Source: Planctomycetia bacterium (GTDB lineage Bacteria > Planctomycetota > Planctomycetia > Pirellulales > UBA1268). Taken from it: a stretch of 64,000 bases of DNA. The notes under the pieces were generated by a model. The model worked only from the letters and a program-made list of their open reading frames with translations. It was not told the origin of the DNA and did not search any database. Both the position numbers and the translations under genes were made by a program. Shown here piece after piece: positions 53,303-62,713 of the stretch. Each line of letters begins with the position of its first letter. The first letter of the stretch is position 1. The stretch is taken from contig BJHK01000004.1 of assembly GCA_014192425.1 (NCBI GenBank), positions 124,001 through 188,000 of the forward strand, in the 5' to 3' direction.

Positions 53303-53487
53303 GGCTACCAGTTCGCGAAGGTACTACCGGATGCCCCGGCCGATGCCGATGGCCCTCGGATCGCCGCCCTATTGAGGCAGACTTGTCCCACCGCAGGATG
53401 CCGCGCAGGGCAAGTCTGCCGCCGCGGGGCGGCGATCCGTAAGGCGTAGGGCGCATTTGCAACTTCTGGTAGTACCTTTTGGTAGCC
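53303..53487. repeat. 185-bp nested inverted repeat (cruciform or structured RNA)
   Basis: Four pairs of arms nest around a centre near 53398. Outer: GGCTACCA (53303-53310) with TGGTAGCC (53480-53487), and AAGGTACTACC (53318-53328) with GGTAGTACCTT (53468-53478). Middle: CGGATCGCCGCCC (53357-53369) with GGGCGGCGATCCG (53427-53439). Inner: GGCAGACTTG (53376-53385) with CAAGTCTGCC (53411-53420). The loop holds GCAGGATGCC. Lies in a 682-bp gene-free gap (52904-53585) between core operon and cargo. Could be an origin, an oriT-like hairpin, a small non-autonomous transposon, or a non-coding RNA. Confidence 0.8.
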
Positions 53488-53585
53488 CGCCGTCCAACGA
53501 AACACCAGAAATCCGGGGAAAACGCCACGCCGAAGCGAACGGGGGCTCAATTACTCGGCGGTGAAGGGGCACGCTGGCGGGCTCG

Positions 53586-54440
53586 TTACGACCGCTTTTT
53601 GGCCGGATTCGATCCGCCGTTTTTACCGCCGCCGCAGTCGCCGATCACTCGCGCACGAGGATCCATTTCGTGGCATTGGCCATCCTCGAAGTGCCGACGA
53701 TGAGCACGCGGGTCGATTGCATATTGGCCGAATCGCACCTCCGCAGCGCGGCCCATCCAAGCCAGGATCCCGTTTGAGAGTAGGGAAAGAAAGTCGATGA
53801 CCTCGTCGTTGTCGGTGTTGGCAGGGGTGAACTGCCAGAAGTTTGGCGTGCCCTGTCGAAACAACCAAACGCCCCGTCCGGCTACGCAAATCGCAGAAAG
53901 TGCTGGGCGGACGAAGGCGTTCGAGTCATGTTCAAGATATCGAGCCAGCTCCGTCTTTCTTTTGTCCCCAGGCAGGTCACTGCCCAGAGCGAACAACGCG
54001 CTACTGGTTCGCGATGTTACCGGCGTTGCCTGGGCTGCGGCATCATCTTTGTGCCGCAACGCTGCTACCGAGCGTGCGTTCGCGATGGCTTTTTTTAGTT
54101 CCGTCGCATTCAGGGTCGTCTTTATCTCAACTGTGTTTATGCATGTTTCGATGGGTATGAGTTGGTCACCGGGTTCGCGGTGCACAAAAATTGCCGGCAT
54201 CACAAAGGATGAGAAGACAGCGAGATCTATTTCATTGGATTGCCCACCGTAGATGTCGATCACTTTTCCCGAGCCTGTCTTGGCCCAACTCGGCAGGACC
54301 TCGCCGACCAGTGCTCGAAATGCTTGCTCGGCGACGCCACCTCGCATGCCTGAATGCGATAGGCCTTTAGATGCCCTTGCCAAACCTAGCAGCGAGCGAA
54401 CACGTTCCTTCAGCATGTTCCTAAGGAGATCGCTGGCCAT
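53586..54440 (-). CDS. DUF6602 protein with PD-(D/E)xK-like nuclease motif
   Basis: About 284 residues. GLSHSGMRGGVAEQAFRALV, GSGKVIDIYGGQSNEIDLAV and IPIETCINTVEIKTTLNATE match DUF6602. Asp in NEIDLAV (near 71) and Glu-x-Lys in VEIKTTL (near 108) fit a restriction-nuclease-fold active site. It could cut or bind DNA, in a defence role. Codon use is more A/T-rich than the host. It lies 147 bases downstream of the MmeI-like gene on the same strand and may be part of the same unit. Confidence 0.75.
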   Translation of the reverse strand: MASDLLRNMLKERVRSLLGLARASKGLSHSGMRGGVAEQAFRALVGEVLPSWAKTGSGKVIDIYGGQSNEIDLAVFSSFVMPAIFVHREPGDQLIPIETCINTVEIKTTLNATELKKAIANARSVAALRHKDDAAAQATPVTSRTSSALFALGSDLPGDKRKTELARYLEHDSNAFVRPALSAICVAGRGVWLFRQGTPNFWQFTPANTDNDEVIDFLSLLSNGILAWMGRAAEVRFGQYAIDPRAHRRHFEDGQCHEMDPRARVIGDCGGGKNGGSNPAKKRS

Positions 54441-54587
54441 CGCATTTTTTCCTTTCGAGACTATCATCTGGGCGAAAATCGTAACGCTTACGTGCGATGA
54501 TTCGATGCCTGCCCTAGTACGGGCTGGTGCCGTATTCAATCACTGGCTCGCAGCCCGGCCGCATCCCCGTCCCGTCCGGCGGGGCAA

Positions 54588-57470
54588 TCACTCCGCCCCC
54601 GCTCGCTCCAGGTTCAAGGCTAGAAGTCGGGCGAGGAGGTCCTCGTCGGAGAGATCGGTCGGCCAGGCATACGCGGCGAAGACGGCTTCATCAAGGCGCT
54701 TGTGGGCGAGATCGAGCCAGGTCGGGCGTTCGTTGTAGAGGTTGGTGAGGGTTCGCTTCGCGAGTTTCTTCGCGGCGGCGGCATCGGCGGGCACGACCCG
54801 CGGATACCGCACGGTGCCGATCCCCTTCGCGTTCGGCTCCGTCACGTATCGGGTCCAGGGGCCATCGACGGAGCCGGGGAACGTGAGAACTTCCTCCCTT
54901 GTCCACTCCGGCGGATTGAGCCAGTTCGTGCGGAGCGTGTCGAGTTCCTTGGCGGCAGCGCTAATGGCGTCGCGCTGGGCCGCCGTTGGCTCGGGGAGTG
55001 GGAAGGTTTCAAAACATGTCGTCGGCGTGTACCGGGGTCTGGTTTCCAGGCGTGTCCCGCGTTTCAATGCCCAGAGTTCGTGAGGCCGGGAGTGTAGGAC
55101 GCCCAAGTAGAAATCATCGTCGCGGGCAAAGACGATTAATTGGTCATCAGGCAACAACGGCAGGGCAATCCAGGCAAACAATCGATATTTCGCCACGCGA
55201 GCGGTCACGCAGCAACGCGGAATGCGGCTTAGGGCAGCTCGCATCGCGGGTTGGGTGATACCGTGTAGCCACCATGATGTTTTCAGTCTGGCGTCGTTGT
55301 TCTTCATGCGCTCGGAGTGGACATGCGCGCGTACATACTCGAAGGGCAGCTCATATTGTGCCGCGTCGTCGTGCGAGCGGTCGCTTCCGAAATCAATGAT
55401 CCACATGTTTCGGCTGCGCCGCGTGAGGTCCATCCCATTCCAATATGGCACGACAACGTCCGAGTTTGGGACGCCGTGGGCATTGATCGGAGCAAGGATC
55501 ATCGACTCAGCAACGTCGCGAGGAATGTCGAACGCGCCGCGTTTCTGGGACCCACGCGAGCATATTCCACGGTTGGACTTCAGTATCTGCGAAGTGGTCA
55601 CGTCTTCGAGTGGGCTTAGATCACTGTTGATCTTGCTCACCGATCGCCCATCTAACGTACGGACGATTTCGGATTTGCCGCCGAAGCCGACAATCGAAAT
55701 ATGAACGTTTGCACCGTCGAGAATCCAATCTTTGTCACTAATTGCGAAAAAGATGGTTCCAGTTTCGGCGATTCGCGATAGCACCTCACGATTTTTGCCG
55801 CCACGAATTCCTTGAGTCGCAAGTAGGCCGGCGCTAGTTGACCGCCCTTGCTCTATCGCTGCCCGGGCTCTCTCAAACCAATAGCAACAGAGGTCGCTAG
55901 ACGGTGGAAGTCGGCCATTGTAAACGGCAAACAGCGCGGCGACGTATGCGACACTGAGTTCAGAACGCAAAAAACTTCGGCCGAGGAACGGCGGGTTCCC
56001 CACGATCACGTCGGCCTCCGGCCACTCGGGTTCCTTCGGATTCTGCGGGTCCGTGAGGTCGATGATCGCGTCGGTGTTTCGGATCGTGTCGATCGGTTGG
56101 AGGATCGGATCACGCGGCGCGGCGAAGCCGTTGAAGTGCATCCACTGGAGATAACCAATCCAAATGACCACTTGCGCCAGTTCGGCGGCATAAGGATTGA
56201 TTTCGAGCCCGTAGAGTTGCGACGGTCGCACCTGCGGCAGCAGCGTCGTGCCGAAGGTGGCGGCCTTCGCGATGACTTCCTTTTCCAGATCCAGAAGGAG
56301 CGTGATCGCCACGTAAAGAAAATTTCCCGACCCGCAGGACGGGTCAAGAATTTTGACAGCGGCCAGTCGCTCGACGAAGTCGCGGAGAAGTCTATCGAGT
56401 TCCTTTCGGGCCTTGGCGGCCTTTTTCTTGTCGGCAAGCTGCGGCCATAGTTCCTCCGCGCGGCTTTGGACGGCGGCCCATTCCCGTCGCAGCGGAGCCA
56501 TCAGGACTGGCTCCAGGAGCGTGAGGATGTCTTCCCGGCTTGTGTAGTGAGCGCCGATTTGGGATCGCTTCGCAGGATCAAGGGTACGCTCGAAAAGCGT
56601 TCCGAAAATGCTCGGCTCGACACTCGCCCAGTCGTAGGCGTTGAGCGTGATGAGCCGCTCCACGTCGGTGCTGAGAAGCGACGGCACGGGCTCTCCCGCC
56701 TTGAACAAGCCGCCGTTGAACCAAGGGACGGAAACGGGGCCATAGTCGCCGCCGCTCGCCATGCAGTCGAACAGGGATTTCAGACGGCCGGCCAGCCGCG
56801 CGGGGTCTTTCTTCGCGCCCTCGATCGTGGAGCGGAATGTCCGGTCGGGGAGAAGATCGATGTCTTCGGCAAACATGCAGAAGAGGAGCTTCATCGCGAA
56901 GTGGGCCGCGTCATGCCCCGTGATGCCGCGGTCGCGCCACCCGTCGATCATGGTGGCAAACGTCTTCGCCGCCTCGACCGTGATGTCTTCGGTCGTGTGT
57001 TCCGGACGCAAAGCCTGCGGATCGTGAAACAGCTTGCGGAGAGTGCCTAGATTCACCGGGTGGTCCAGTGAGTCGAGGTCGAAGGCGTACACCCGTTTGG
57101 CGCAGCCAGTGAAGTTGGTGTGAATCTCGAAGCGGTTCAGGTCGCAGACGACCAAGAGCGGTGGGTTTTCAAGTGATTCGCGGTAGAGCTGGAGCTGCGC
57201 GTACGCCGCCTTCAAGTCCTTATGCTTGCCTTTGTATTCCCAGCCGAAGTAGCCGCGTTTCCACACGTCGGCCCAGCCGTTGCCACCCTCGGACTTTTCC
57301 ACGCCCCGCTCGAAGGTGTACTCCTCGCCGGTCGGGTCAGCCTCCGCGGGCGTCGGGTGGCCGAGCATCCGGCACAGGTCGATGAAATGCTCCTGGCAGG
57401 CTGCCCGTTCGGATAGGTCGGCCGGCTTCCACTTCGCGATGAAGGCGTGAGGCGTGAGGGATTGCAACAT
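54588..57470 (-). CDS. MmeI-like (type IIL/IIG) single-chain restriction-modification enzyme
   Basis: About 960 residues. The N-terminal nuclease domain has WADVWKRGYFGWEYKGKHKD near 65-80, with D and E-x-K. A helical spacer follows. The N6-adenine methyltransferase core holds motif I ILDPSCGSGNFLYVA near 380 and motif IV DVIVGNPPFLG near 490. A target-recognition domain covers ~600-850. One chain therefore recognises, methylates and cuts DNA. Homologues also serve as BREX/DISARM-like methylases, but no partner genes are here. The left part of the gene is distinctly A/T-rich compared with the host. Start ATG 57470, giving MLQSLTPHAFIAKW. Confidence 0.92.
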   Translation of the reverse strand: MLQSLTPHAFIAKWKPADLSERAACQEHFIDLCRMLGHPTPAEADPTGEEYTFERGVEKSEGGNGWADVWKRGYFGWEYKGKHKDLKAAYAQLQLYRESLENPPLLVVCDLNRFEIHTNFTGCAKRVYAFDLDSLDHPVNLGTLRKLFHDPQALRPEHTTEDITVEAAKTFATMIDGWRDRGITGHDAAHFAMKLLFCMFAEDIDLLPDRTFRSTIEGAKKDPARLAGRLKSLFDCMASGGDYGPVSVPWFNGGLFKAGEPVPSLLSTDVERLITLNAYDWASVEPSIFGTLFERTLDPAKRSQIGAHYTSREDILTLLEPVLMAPLRREWAAVQSRAEELWPQLADKKKAAKARKELDRLLRDFVERLAAVKILDPSCGSGNFLYVAITLLLDLEKEVIAKAATFGTTLLPQVRPSQLYGLEINPYAAELAQVVIWIGYLQWMHFNGFAAPRDPILQPIDTIRNTDAIIDLTDPQNPKEPEWPEADVIVGNPPFLGRSFLRSELSVAYVAALFAVYNGRLPPSSDLCCYWFERARAAIEQGRSTSAGLLATQGIRGGKNREVLSRIAETGTIFFAISDKDWILDGANVHISIVGFGGKSEIVRTLDGRSVSKINSDLSPLEDVTTSQILKSNRGICSRGSQKRGAFDIPRDVAESMILAPINAHGVPNSDVVVPYWNGMDLTRRSRNMWIIDFGSDRSHDDAAQYELPFEYVRAHVHSERMKNNDARLKTSWWLHGITQPAMRAALSRIPRCCVTARVAKYRLFAWIALPLLPDDQLIVFARDDDFYLGVLHSRPHELWALKRGTRLETRPRYTPTTCFETFPLPEPTAAQRDAISAAAKELDTLRTNWLNPPEWTREEVLTFPGSVDGPWTRYVTEPNAKGIGTVRYPRVVPADAAAAKKLAKRTLTNLYNERPTWLDLAHKRLDEAVFAAYAWPTDLSDEDLLARLLALNLERAGAE

Positions 57471-57690
57471 GGGGCCAGAGTGTACGCCCCCCGGTAGAGC
57501 GGGACTAGCCAAGCGTTTGGGCTGCGAGCAAAACCGACTGAGGCGTCACAGGCGAACGAAGTGGGCCATTGGAAACCGCGGCCGCGCGTCAGTGTTTGGT
57601 TTTGTGTTCGGGCGGGGGGCTCGATACATTCCGCTCGACGGCGGCGAACAGCGTGATCCAACGTAGGCCTCAGAAGACGGAGTCGCAGAC

Positions 57691-57969
57691 TTGAAGATTC
57701 CAAGCAAGGTTCGGGATGAGTACATGGAGCTTGGAAAGAGCTTCCAAGGGACGTCGGGAATGCTCATGAAGGCGATGCAAGCGTTCACCAGGCGTGAGGC
57801 GAGAAACCTGCTTGCCGCCGGCGCGTCGAAGCCAGAACTAGCCGATGGCTTCAAACAACTTGCGGCGGACTGCTACGAGAAAGCGTGCCGCGAGAAGTGG
57901 ATGAACGATTATGCGCTTGACCTGGCGGAAACCGTGCGGGCAGCGGTCGTGTCCTTACGAGCGAAGTAG
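57691..57969 (+). CDS. Small element protein of unknown function
   Basis: 92 residues from a TTG start with GGAG eight bases upstream. Helical, charged (VRDEYMELGKSFQGTSGMLM, YEKACREKWMNDYALDLAET). The only plus-strand gene in the element besides the tRNA fragment. No family recognised; an ATG at 57724 is an alternative start. Confidence 0.6.
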   Translation: MKIPSKVRDEYMELGKSFQGTSGMLMKAMQAFTRREARNLLAAGASKPELADGFKQLAADCYEKACREKWMNDYALDLAETVRAAVVSLRAK

Positions 57970-58518
57970 ACGGCGGACGGTCTTGCCCGCGGCTGGGACG
58001 GAGGCGGCGGGAGCCATGACCCGCCAGCCCGACGCGAGACGAGGAGCCGCCGTCGCGAACGGCCATCTCAATCGAGGAAGCGACAAGTGCGGCGGTTGCC
58101 CGGCGGCATGGATGCCGCCGATGAGGCTGGCAGGATGCCTTCTGGCGGCCGCTTGCGGCCGCTTCCTCTAGCCGCACGATGCGGCCATCAGCGGCGGGGA
58201 TGCCCTCGATTCCGCTATGGGGGAGGGGGAAGCCGGGGGCGCGGCGAATGCCGCATCGCGGGGGGCGGCGAGGGGGAGGGAGGCGAGACGATGCCGGATG
58301 CGGAGGCGAGCCCCCTTCCCCCTGATGAGCCCCCCGCAGAGAACAACATCGAGGGCTAGCCGCTGCACAGATCAGCGGGAGGGCAGGATGCCCGACTTCC
58401 GCTTTGTTGTCTTTGCGGCACGACGGAAGCCGCCCCCAAAGAGCTGGAGTCGTGCAGCCCCGGGGCGGGGACCGCCACAGTCGCCTTGATGTTCGAAGGC
58501 TGGCGACGGCGCCGCCCC
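57970..58518. other. 549-bp gene-free region with hairpin-forming repeats
   Basis: Contains CGGCGGCAT-GG-ATGCCGCCG (58101-58120), GGCAGGATGCC (58129-58139), GCGGCCGC-TT-GCGGCCGC (near 58145-58162) and GGGCAGGATGCCC (58381-58393). Long frames crossing it on the minus strand have poor composition. It may hold a non-coding RNA or REP-like elements; no gene is supported. Confidence 0.5.
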
Positions 58519-59175
58519 TCATGGCTCGGTGGAGTAGTCCACTTCGCGAACCTGCTTTCGGGTGCGGAGTTCCTCAACGCATCCACGAATGGCCTCCCGC
58601 ACCCATTGCGCGATCGGCGCCGGAACGCTGTCGATGGTCGTGATCGGCGTCGAATGATCCGAAGACGTGATCCGCACGGTGGCCAGCCCGAAGACCCGTT
58701 CAAAGACGGACTGCGAAAAAGCCGTGTCTTTGACGCGGTAGAGTTCCAACTCTTCGACGTGCCGCGAAATGATCCCCCGGGTCGTGCGGAGCCGTTGCGA
58801 CGTGAGTTCGTAGCGCGTGGTGCGGACGATCAGGTATCGCCAGACGGCCCGACCGAAGGGCAACACGAGCCAGCAAAACAGCACACCGAAGACGAACGTG
58901 CGAAGGTTGACCAGTTGCGACGGCCGCCCGGCCCAGAGGTCACGCTCCCCGGTCGGTGCGGCCCCAAGCGGTGCCGGGGGGGCGGCCGGGGCCGGTGGAA
59001 TCGCGGGGAACACGAGCCCGCGGACGGCCGATGCCCGATGCCATGGGCCGGCCGGGCCGGTGGCGAACTCCGCATCCGGTGTGATCCGGCCCTCGCGGGC
59101 GAGCGCCTGAACGCGGGCCGACGGGTATGGCCCATAGACGGCCGTTCCCTGTCGCACGTACCAATCTCGGGCCAT
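58519..59175 (-). CDS. GYF_2 (DUF4339) plus bacterial PH domain membrane protein
   Basis: About 218 residues. The N-terminal GYF_2 domain is WYVRQGTAVYGPYPSARVQA with the WxxxxxxxxGP pattern. After a Pro-rich linker and a membrane segment (VFGVLFCWLVLPFGRAVW), a bPH2/YdbS-type domain follows: IVRTTRYELTSQRLRTTRG, ELYRVKDTAFSQSVFERVFG and VRITSSDHSTPITTIDSV. Probably an inner-membrane adaptor. It is the last element gene before attR. Confidence 0.85.
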   Translation of the reverse strand: MARDWYVRQGTAVYGPYPSARVQALAREGRITPDAEFATGPAGPWHRASAVRGLVFPAIPPAPAAPPAPLGAAPTGERDLWAGRPSQLVNLRTFVFGVLFCWLVLPFGRAVWRYLIVRTTRYELTSQRLRTTRGIISRHVEELELYRVKDTAFSQSVFERVFGLATVRITSSDHSTPITTIDSVPAPIAQWVREAIRGCVEELRTRKQVREVDYSTEP

Positions 59176-59550
59176 GGTGGAGTTCGTCCGGAGGCGGGGG
59201 GATGCTACCTCCGGCCGTGGCCTGCCGGCAATCGAGCGGCCGATCGACCCGGCAACGGGCTCCGCTCACCTAGGCACGGCCCGCGGCGGGGGCACCCCGC
59301 CGCGGGCCGCTCGCCCTCCCGCGATCATCCCGGGGGCCTGGCTGGGCCGCCGCTGGCATGGTCACGTTCGATCCGCTCGACGATGGCCGCCCGCTCGTCG
59401 TCGGTCAGCCCGGGGAGCCGCACGACGAGGAGCACCGCGCGGGCGAGCACGTCGAGCCGATCCGCGGCTTGGGTGTAACGTGGGGTGTAACGGGCCGGGG
59501 CGGCCGTCGCTTCGTCCCTTGTTTTCCCGTGCGAAGTGACACCCTGCCCG
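59176..59550. other. Right end of element with arm-site repeats and a partial frame
   Basis: A minus-strand frame from about 59540 to 59325 encodes PRYTQAADRLDVLARAVLLV and TDDERAAIVERIERD, which looks protein-like, but no start codon is present on the element side. It may be a fragment or rely on a start across attR. The GTGTAACG pair at 59473-59492 lies within it. Confidence 0.4.
59473..59492 (+). repeat. Paired GTGTAACG repeats inside attR (putative integrase arm sites)
   Basis: GTGTAACG at 59473 and 59485, 12 bases apart as at the left end, followed by G. They end 58 bases before attR. Confidence 0.65.
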
Positions 59551-59596
59551 CAGCCTCCGGAGCTGAAGGTTACAGGTTCGATCCCTGTCGGGAGTA
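59551..59596 (+). repeat. attR direct repeat (partial tRNA-Arg copy)
   Basis: 46 bases identical to 47415-47460. It lacks the tRNA 5' half, so it is not a functional tRNA. Host DNA resumes here; the following 305 bases (59597-59901) show no gene. Confidence 0.93.
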
Positions 59597-59901
59597 CTTG
59601 TTGTTCGCCTCCACACCGTTGCCGTCGCCCCGCCCAATAGAGGGGATCGGCGAGGTAATCTTTGGCGGCTGCGTCGCCCAACTTGAGGCCAATCGGCTGC
59701 GGGCGCGGGGGACCAGGGCGGCCTTCTGCAACAACGCACTCAGACCGCGCGGCGACAGCGCCTCCAGCCGCTTCAGGGCATGAAGGGCGACGTGCCCCTT
59801 CCGGCCGGCCAACGACGGGCGCGAATCGCCGCGACGACCTCGGGGCCACACATCTCCACCGACCGTAACGGTGACTCGTCCCCGCTCGTCCGGTCAGGCC
59901 A

Positions 59902-61308
59902 TCAGGCGAGGATCTCAGCCAGCGGCCCGGCCGTGTCGATGCCCGCCAGGCCACGGTCCACCTCGCCGAACGTCTTCCGCTCGTCGCCGAAGGCCCGCAG
60001 CAGCGCCAGGTAGAAATTGCCCAGCGTCCGGTGACCGGGCTTGCCGTAGCCGGGGTACTGCAAGAACCGGCCGGCGGTCTTGAGCCGGCCACCGAGGTTG
60101 CCCACCAGCACGAGCGGCCACTGCTGGCCCGTGCCATGGTGCTCCTCGGCCGCGTCGCTCATCCAAACGATCAGCGTGTTGTCGAGCAGCGTGCCGTCAC
60201 CCTCCTTCACCGCGGCCAACCGGGTGGCGATGTCGGCGACCCGCTCGGCATGAAAGCGGCGCACCGGCACCGCGTGCTCCTCACGACCGGGCTGTCCGGC
60301 CATGTGGCCGATGGCATGGCCGTCGATCTTCACGCCCAGGTCGGTCCAGTGATGGTATCCCTGGTGGAAGCAGACGGCGTCGATCACCACCACGTTCGTC
60401 AGCCGCGCGGCGAGGGCCGAGGCCGCGATGGCGCACTGCGCCTTGAACCGATCCGTCGTCCGCTTGGCTTCGACTCCGGCAAGGTCGGGCCGATTGGCCC
60501 GCAACTGGTCACCGATCGCGTCGATGCTGTCCTGCCGGGCCCGCATCTGGTCGAACGAGTCGAGATAGATGTCGAGTTTTTCCCGGTCCATGGCCGGCAA
60601 CGCGTCGCGGACACGCCGGACGTCGCCCCGGATGTGGTCGAGGAGTTCCGCCCGGGCGGCGAACACCTTGCGCGCGTCCCCCCCGGCCACGCTGCCGAAC
60701 AGGGTCCGGAAGGCGACGTTGGGATCGGCGATGAGCGGCAGGGGACGACGCGGCGCGATCAACGAGGCATTGCTGACGAACACGGTGCCCGGTGTCGGAT
60801 GGACGGCCAGGCCGAGCACGGGGAACGGCGTGGTCGCCTTCCCGGCCAGCGCATGGTCGATCGTCTGCATGTGCAGGGGGCGGGTGCCGGGGATGCTCGT
60901 GGCGCAGTTATTGAGCGCCCCGCAGCCGGCGCCGTGGTTGGGACTGATGTGCTTGCCCGACAACCCAAGCACGATCGACATCCGGTCCTTGAACGGCTCC
61001 AGCGGCGCGATCGGCGCGGGCAGGTCATGCCCCGCCAGCGGGGCGTCGATGACCGTCTCCGCGGTGCTGTTCCACATGCTCTCCTTGCCGAGCGTTGCCG
61101 GCCGGATGTGGTGCCCCCAGAGTCCGTTGCTCTCGATGACGAACACGATCCGCGGCGGGGCCGCCGCGCCACGGGCCTCGGCGGCCAGGCCCTCGAGGAA
61201 CGGCTGGAGGACGACCGCGCCTGCGCCGAGCGAGACGCCCTTCACCAGGCTGCGGCGATCGATCGCGTCGGGCGTGAGCATCCGAGGCGCATCGGAGAAC
61301 GGCGTCAT
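59902..61308 (-). CDS. Tat-exported DUF1552 protein
   Basis: About 468 residues. Tat-type signal RRSLVKGVSLGAGAVVLQPF. DUF1552 blocks include RIVFVIESNGLWGHHIRPAT, CGALNNCATSIPGTRPLHMQ and TLIVWMSDAAEEHHGTGQQW. In planctomycetes such genes usually follow a DUF1592-type cytochrome gene; none is adjacent here. Function is unknown; the fold resembles DUF1501/sulfatase-like proteins. It was probably directly downstream of the tRNA-Arg before the element arrived. Confidence 0.9.
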   Translation of the reverse strand: MTPFSDAPRMLTPDAIDRRSLVKGVSLGAGAVVLQPFLEGLAAEARGAAAPPRIVFVIESNGLWGHHIRPATLGKESMWNSTAETVIDAPLAGHDLPAPIAPLEPFKDRMSIVLGLSGKHISPNHGAGCGALNNCATSIPGTRPLHMQTIDHALAGKATTPFPVLGLAVHPTPGTVFVSNASLIAPRRPLPLIADPNVAFRTLFGSVAGGDARKVFAARAELLDHIRGDVRRVRDALPAMDREKLDIYLDSFDQMRARQDSIDAIGDQLRANRPDLAGVEAKRTTDRFKAQCAIAASALAARLTNVVVIDAVCFHQGYHHWTDLGVKIDGHAIGHMAGQPGREEHAVPVRRFHAERVADIATRLAAVKEGDGTLLDNTLIVWMSDAAEEHHGTGQQWPLVLVGNLGGRLKTAGRFLQYPGYGKPGHRTLGNFYLALLRAFGDERKTFGEVDRGLAGIDTAGPLAEILA

Positions 61309-61538
61309 GACGACTCCTTCGAGGCGGAAACGTTGGAAATCGAGGCGCCAGGCGGCGAATTGGTATCACCGACCTATTATACACAGTATCGGCTGTCTCA
61401 CCACCCGTCCACCACTCGCCCGCCGCCCTGAAAAAGGGCAGTTTTGCCGGCATTTCTCCTCCCAGACGCGTCGGCCCTGAAGCGTCCGCGGACGCCGGCC
61501 GGATGACCGGCCGGTCGTGCCGGCTGTACAACCGGGAC

Positions 61539-62627
61539 ATGCGGGTTGCGGGACTCCTGACCAGATCGCTGCGGACGCACCCGCGGGAAGCATCCCCGCG
61601 TGGTCGGTGGTTGGCGTCGGCGCCCATCATCGTGGCTTCCGCGCTCGTCGCCACGGCCCATGCCGGTGACGACGCGACCGCGCCGGCGATCCATGTCGAC
61701 GACACGCCCGCCGTGATCGAGATCGAGACGCGGTCGCTGCGGGCCCGGATCGCCAAGGAGGGCTACGTCAGTGGCATCCAGGCCGGGTCGTTCGAGGACC
61801 GGGCCACCGGCACCCGCGACCTCGGCTTCGGCCTCGACGTGGCCGACTGGATCATGGAGCCGGGCAGCGACCGGGAATACCGCGACCGGCTTCCGCCAGA
61901 ACTCGTCTACGATCACGGCACCATGCATCACGGCGACCTGCCCAAGCGTGGTATCGAGGGGCCGCAGATCTGCACGCAGGCGCGGCGACTGCAGCCGACG
62001 ATCACCCGCGGCCCCGACTTCGTCGCCGTCGAACACTCCTTCCGATTCACGCTCGCCGCGCCGGGCCGGCGGGCGGGCTCGCTCTGGACGCAGCGGCTGG
62101 TGTTCCCCGCCGGCACGCGATACTACCTGTCGATGCACCGCATCGATTCCGTCAACGACAGCCCGGCGCTGTTCCTGCGGATCGACATGCCGGGGCACAT
62201 CCGCCACACCGCGGGGGACCGGTTCGCGGAGGTGTTCCTCAGCACCCATGGCCGCATCCCGGCGGCCGAGTTCCGCGCCGATTTTCCCCCCGACGCCCGG
62301 TTTCTCTACCGCCGCGGCAAGGACCCGTTACCACGCCGCATGATTCGTGCCTACAGGCCGACCCGTGCCGACGGCGCGCCGGGCCCGTGGCTCGCGGGCA
62401 TGACGCTCGATCCGGAGGTCGTCTCCGAGGCATGGTGCCACCAGCGCGGCTACGTCTGCATGATCGAGGAGTTCGGCGGCTTTCCGGTCCGCGCCGGGGA
62501 GAGCTTCTCGGCCGCGTTCCTCGTCGGCTATTTCGACTCGATCGCCGACATGGAGGCGGCCTACGATCGGCATCGCGGGGCGCGGCGACTGGAGGTCGAG
62601 GACGACCGCTGGCGCTTGCTCCCCTGA
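61539..62627 (+). CDS. Secreted protein of unknown function
   Basis: About 362 residues. Signal region WLASAPIIVASALVATAHAG. The body is beta-rich (AVIEIETRSLRARIAKEGYV, FVAVEHSFRFTLAAPGRRAG, TRYYLSMHRIDSVNDSPALF) and ends with an Arg/Asp-rich segment. The pattern suggests a carbohydrate-related beta-sandwich, but I do not recognise a named family. It precedes the GH2 gene by 86 bases on the same strand, so a shared role in glycan breakdown is plausible. ATG 61539 is chosen as it leads into the signal peptide. Confidence 0.72.
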   Translation: MRVAGLLTRSLRTHPREASPRGRWLASAPIIVASALVATAHAGDDATAPAIHVDDTPAVIEIETRSLRARIAKEGYVSGIQAGSFEDRATGTRDLGFGLDVADWIMEPGSDREYRDRLPPELVYDHGTMHHGDLPKRGIEGPQICTQARRLQPTITRGPDFVAVEHSFRFTLAAPGRRAGSLWTQRLVFPAGTRYYLSMHRIDSVNDSPALFLRIDMPGHIRHTAGDRFAEVFLSTHGRIPAAEFRADFPPDARFLYRRGKDPLPRRMIRAYRPTRADGAPGPWLAGMTLDPEVVSEAWCHQRGYVCMIEEFGGFPVRAGESFSAAFLVGYFDSIADMEAAYDRHRGARRLEVEDDRWRLLP

Positions 62628-62713
62628 GATCGGGGCGACACGGGCGTGGTATGATCCCGACGCGTTCCGGCGACGGCCGCCGGGAGCATTTCCCCTTCCG
62701 GAAGCGGTCGGCC

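Noticed and set aside
53303-53487. Retron msr-msd locus
   Set aside because: No reverse transcriptase in the element; inverted repeats alone are not enough.
58322-58350. Hammerhead-ribozyme-like CTGATGAG
   Set aside because: The required GAAA segment and flanking helices are not present in order.
57851-58522. 223-aa minus-strand frame in the element
   Set aside because: Arg/Pro/Ser-rich with no start signal, crosses hairpin repeats and overlaps the 92-aa gene; judged non-coding.
59551-59596. Second tRNA gene at attR
   Set aside because: Only the 3' half is present; the acceptor 5' strand and D-arm are missing.
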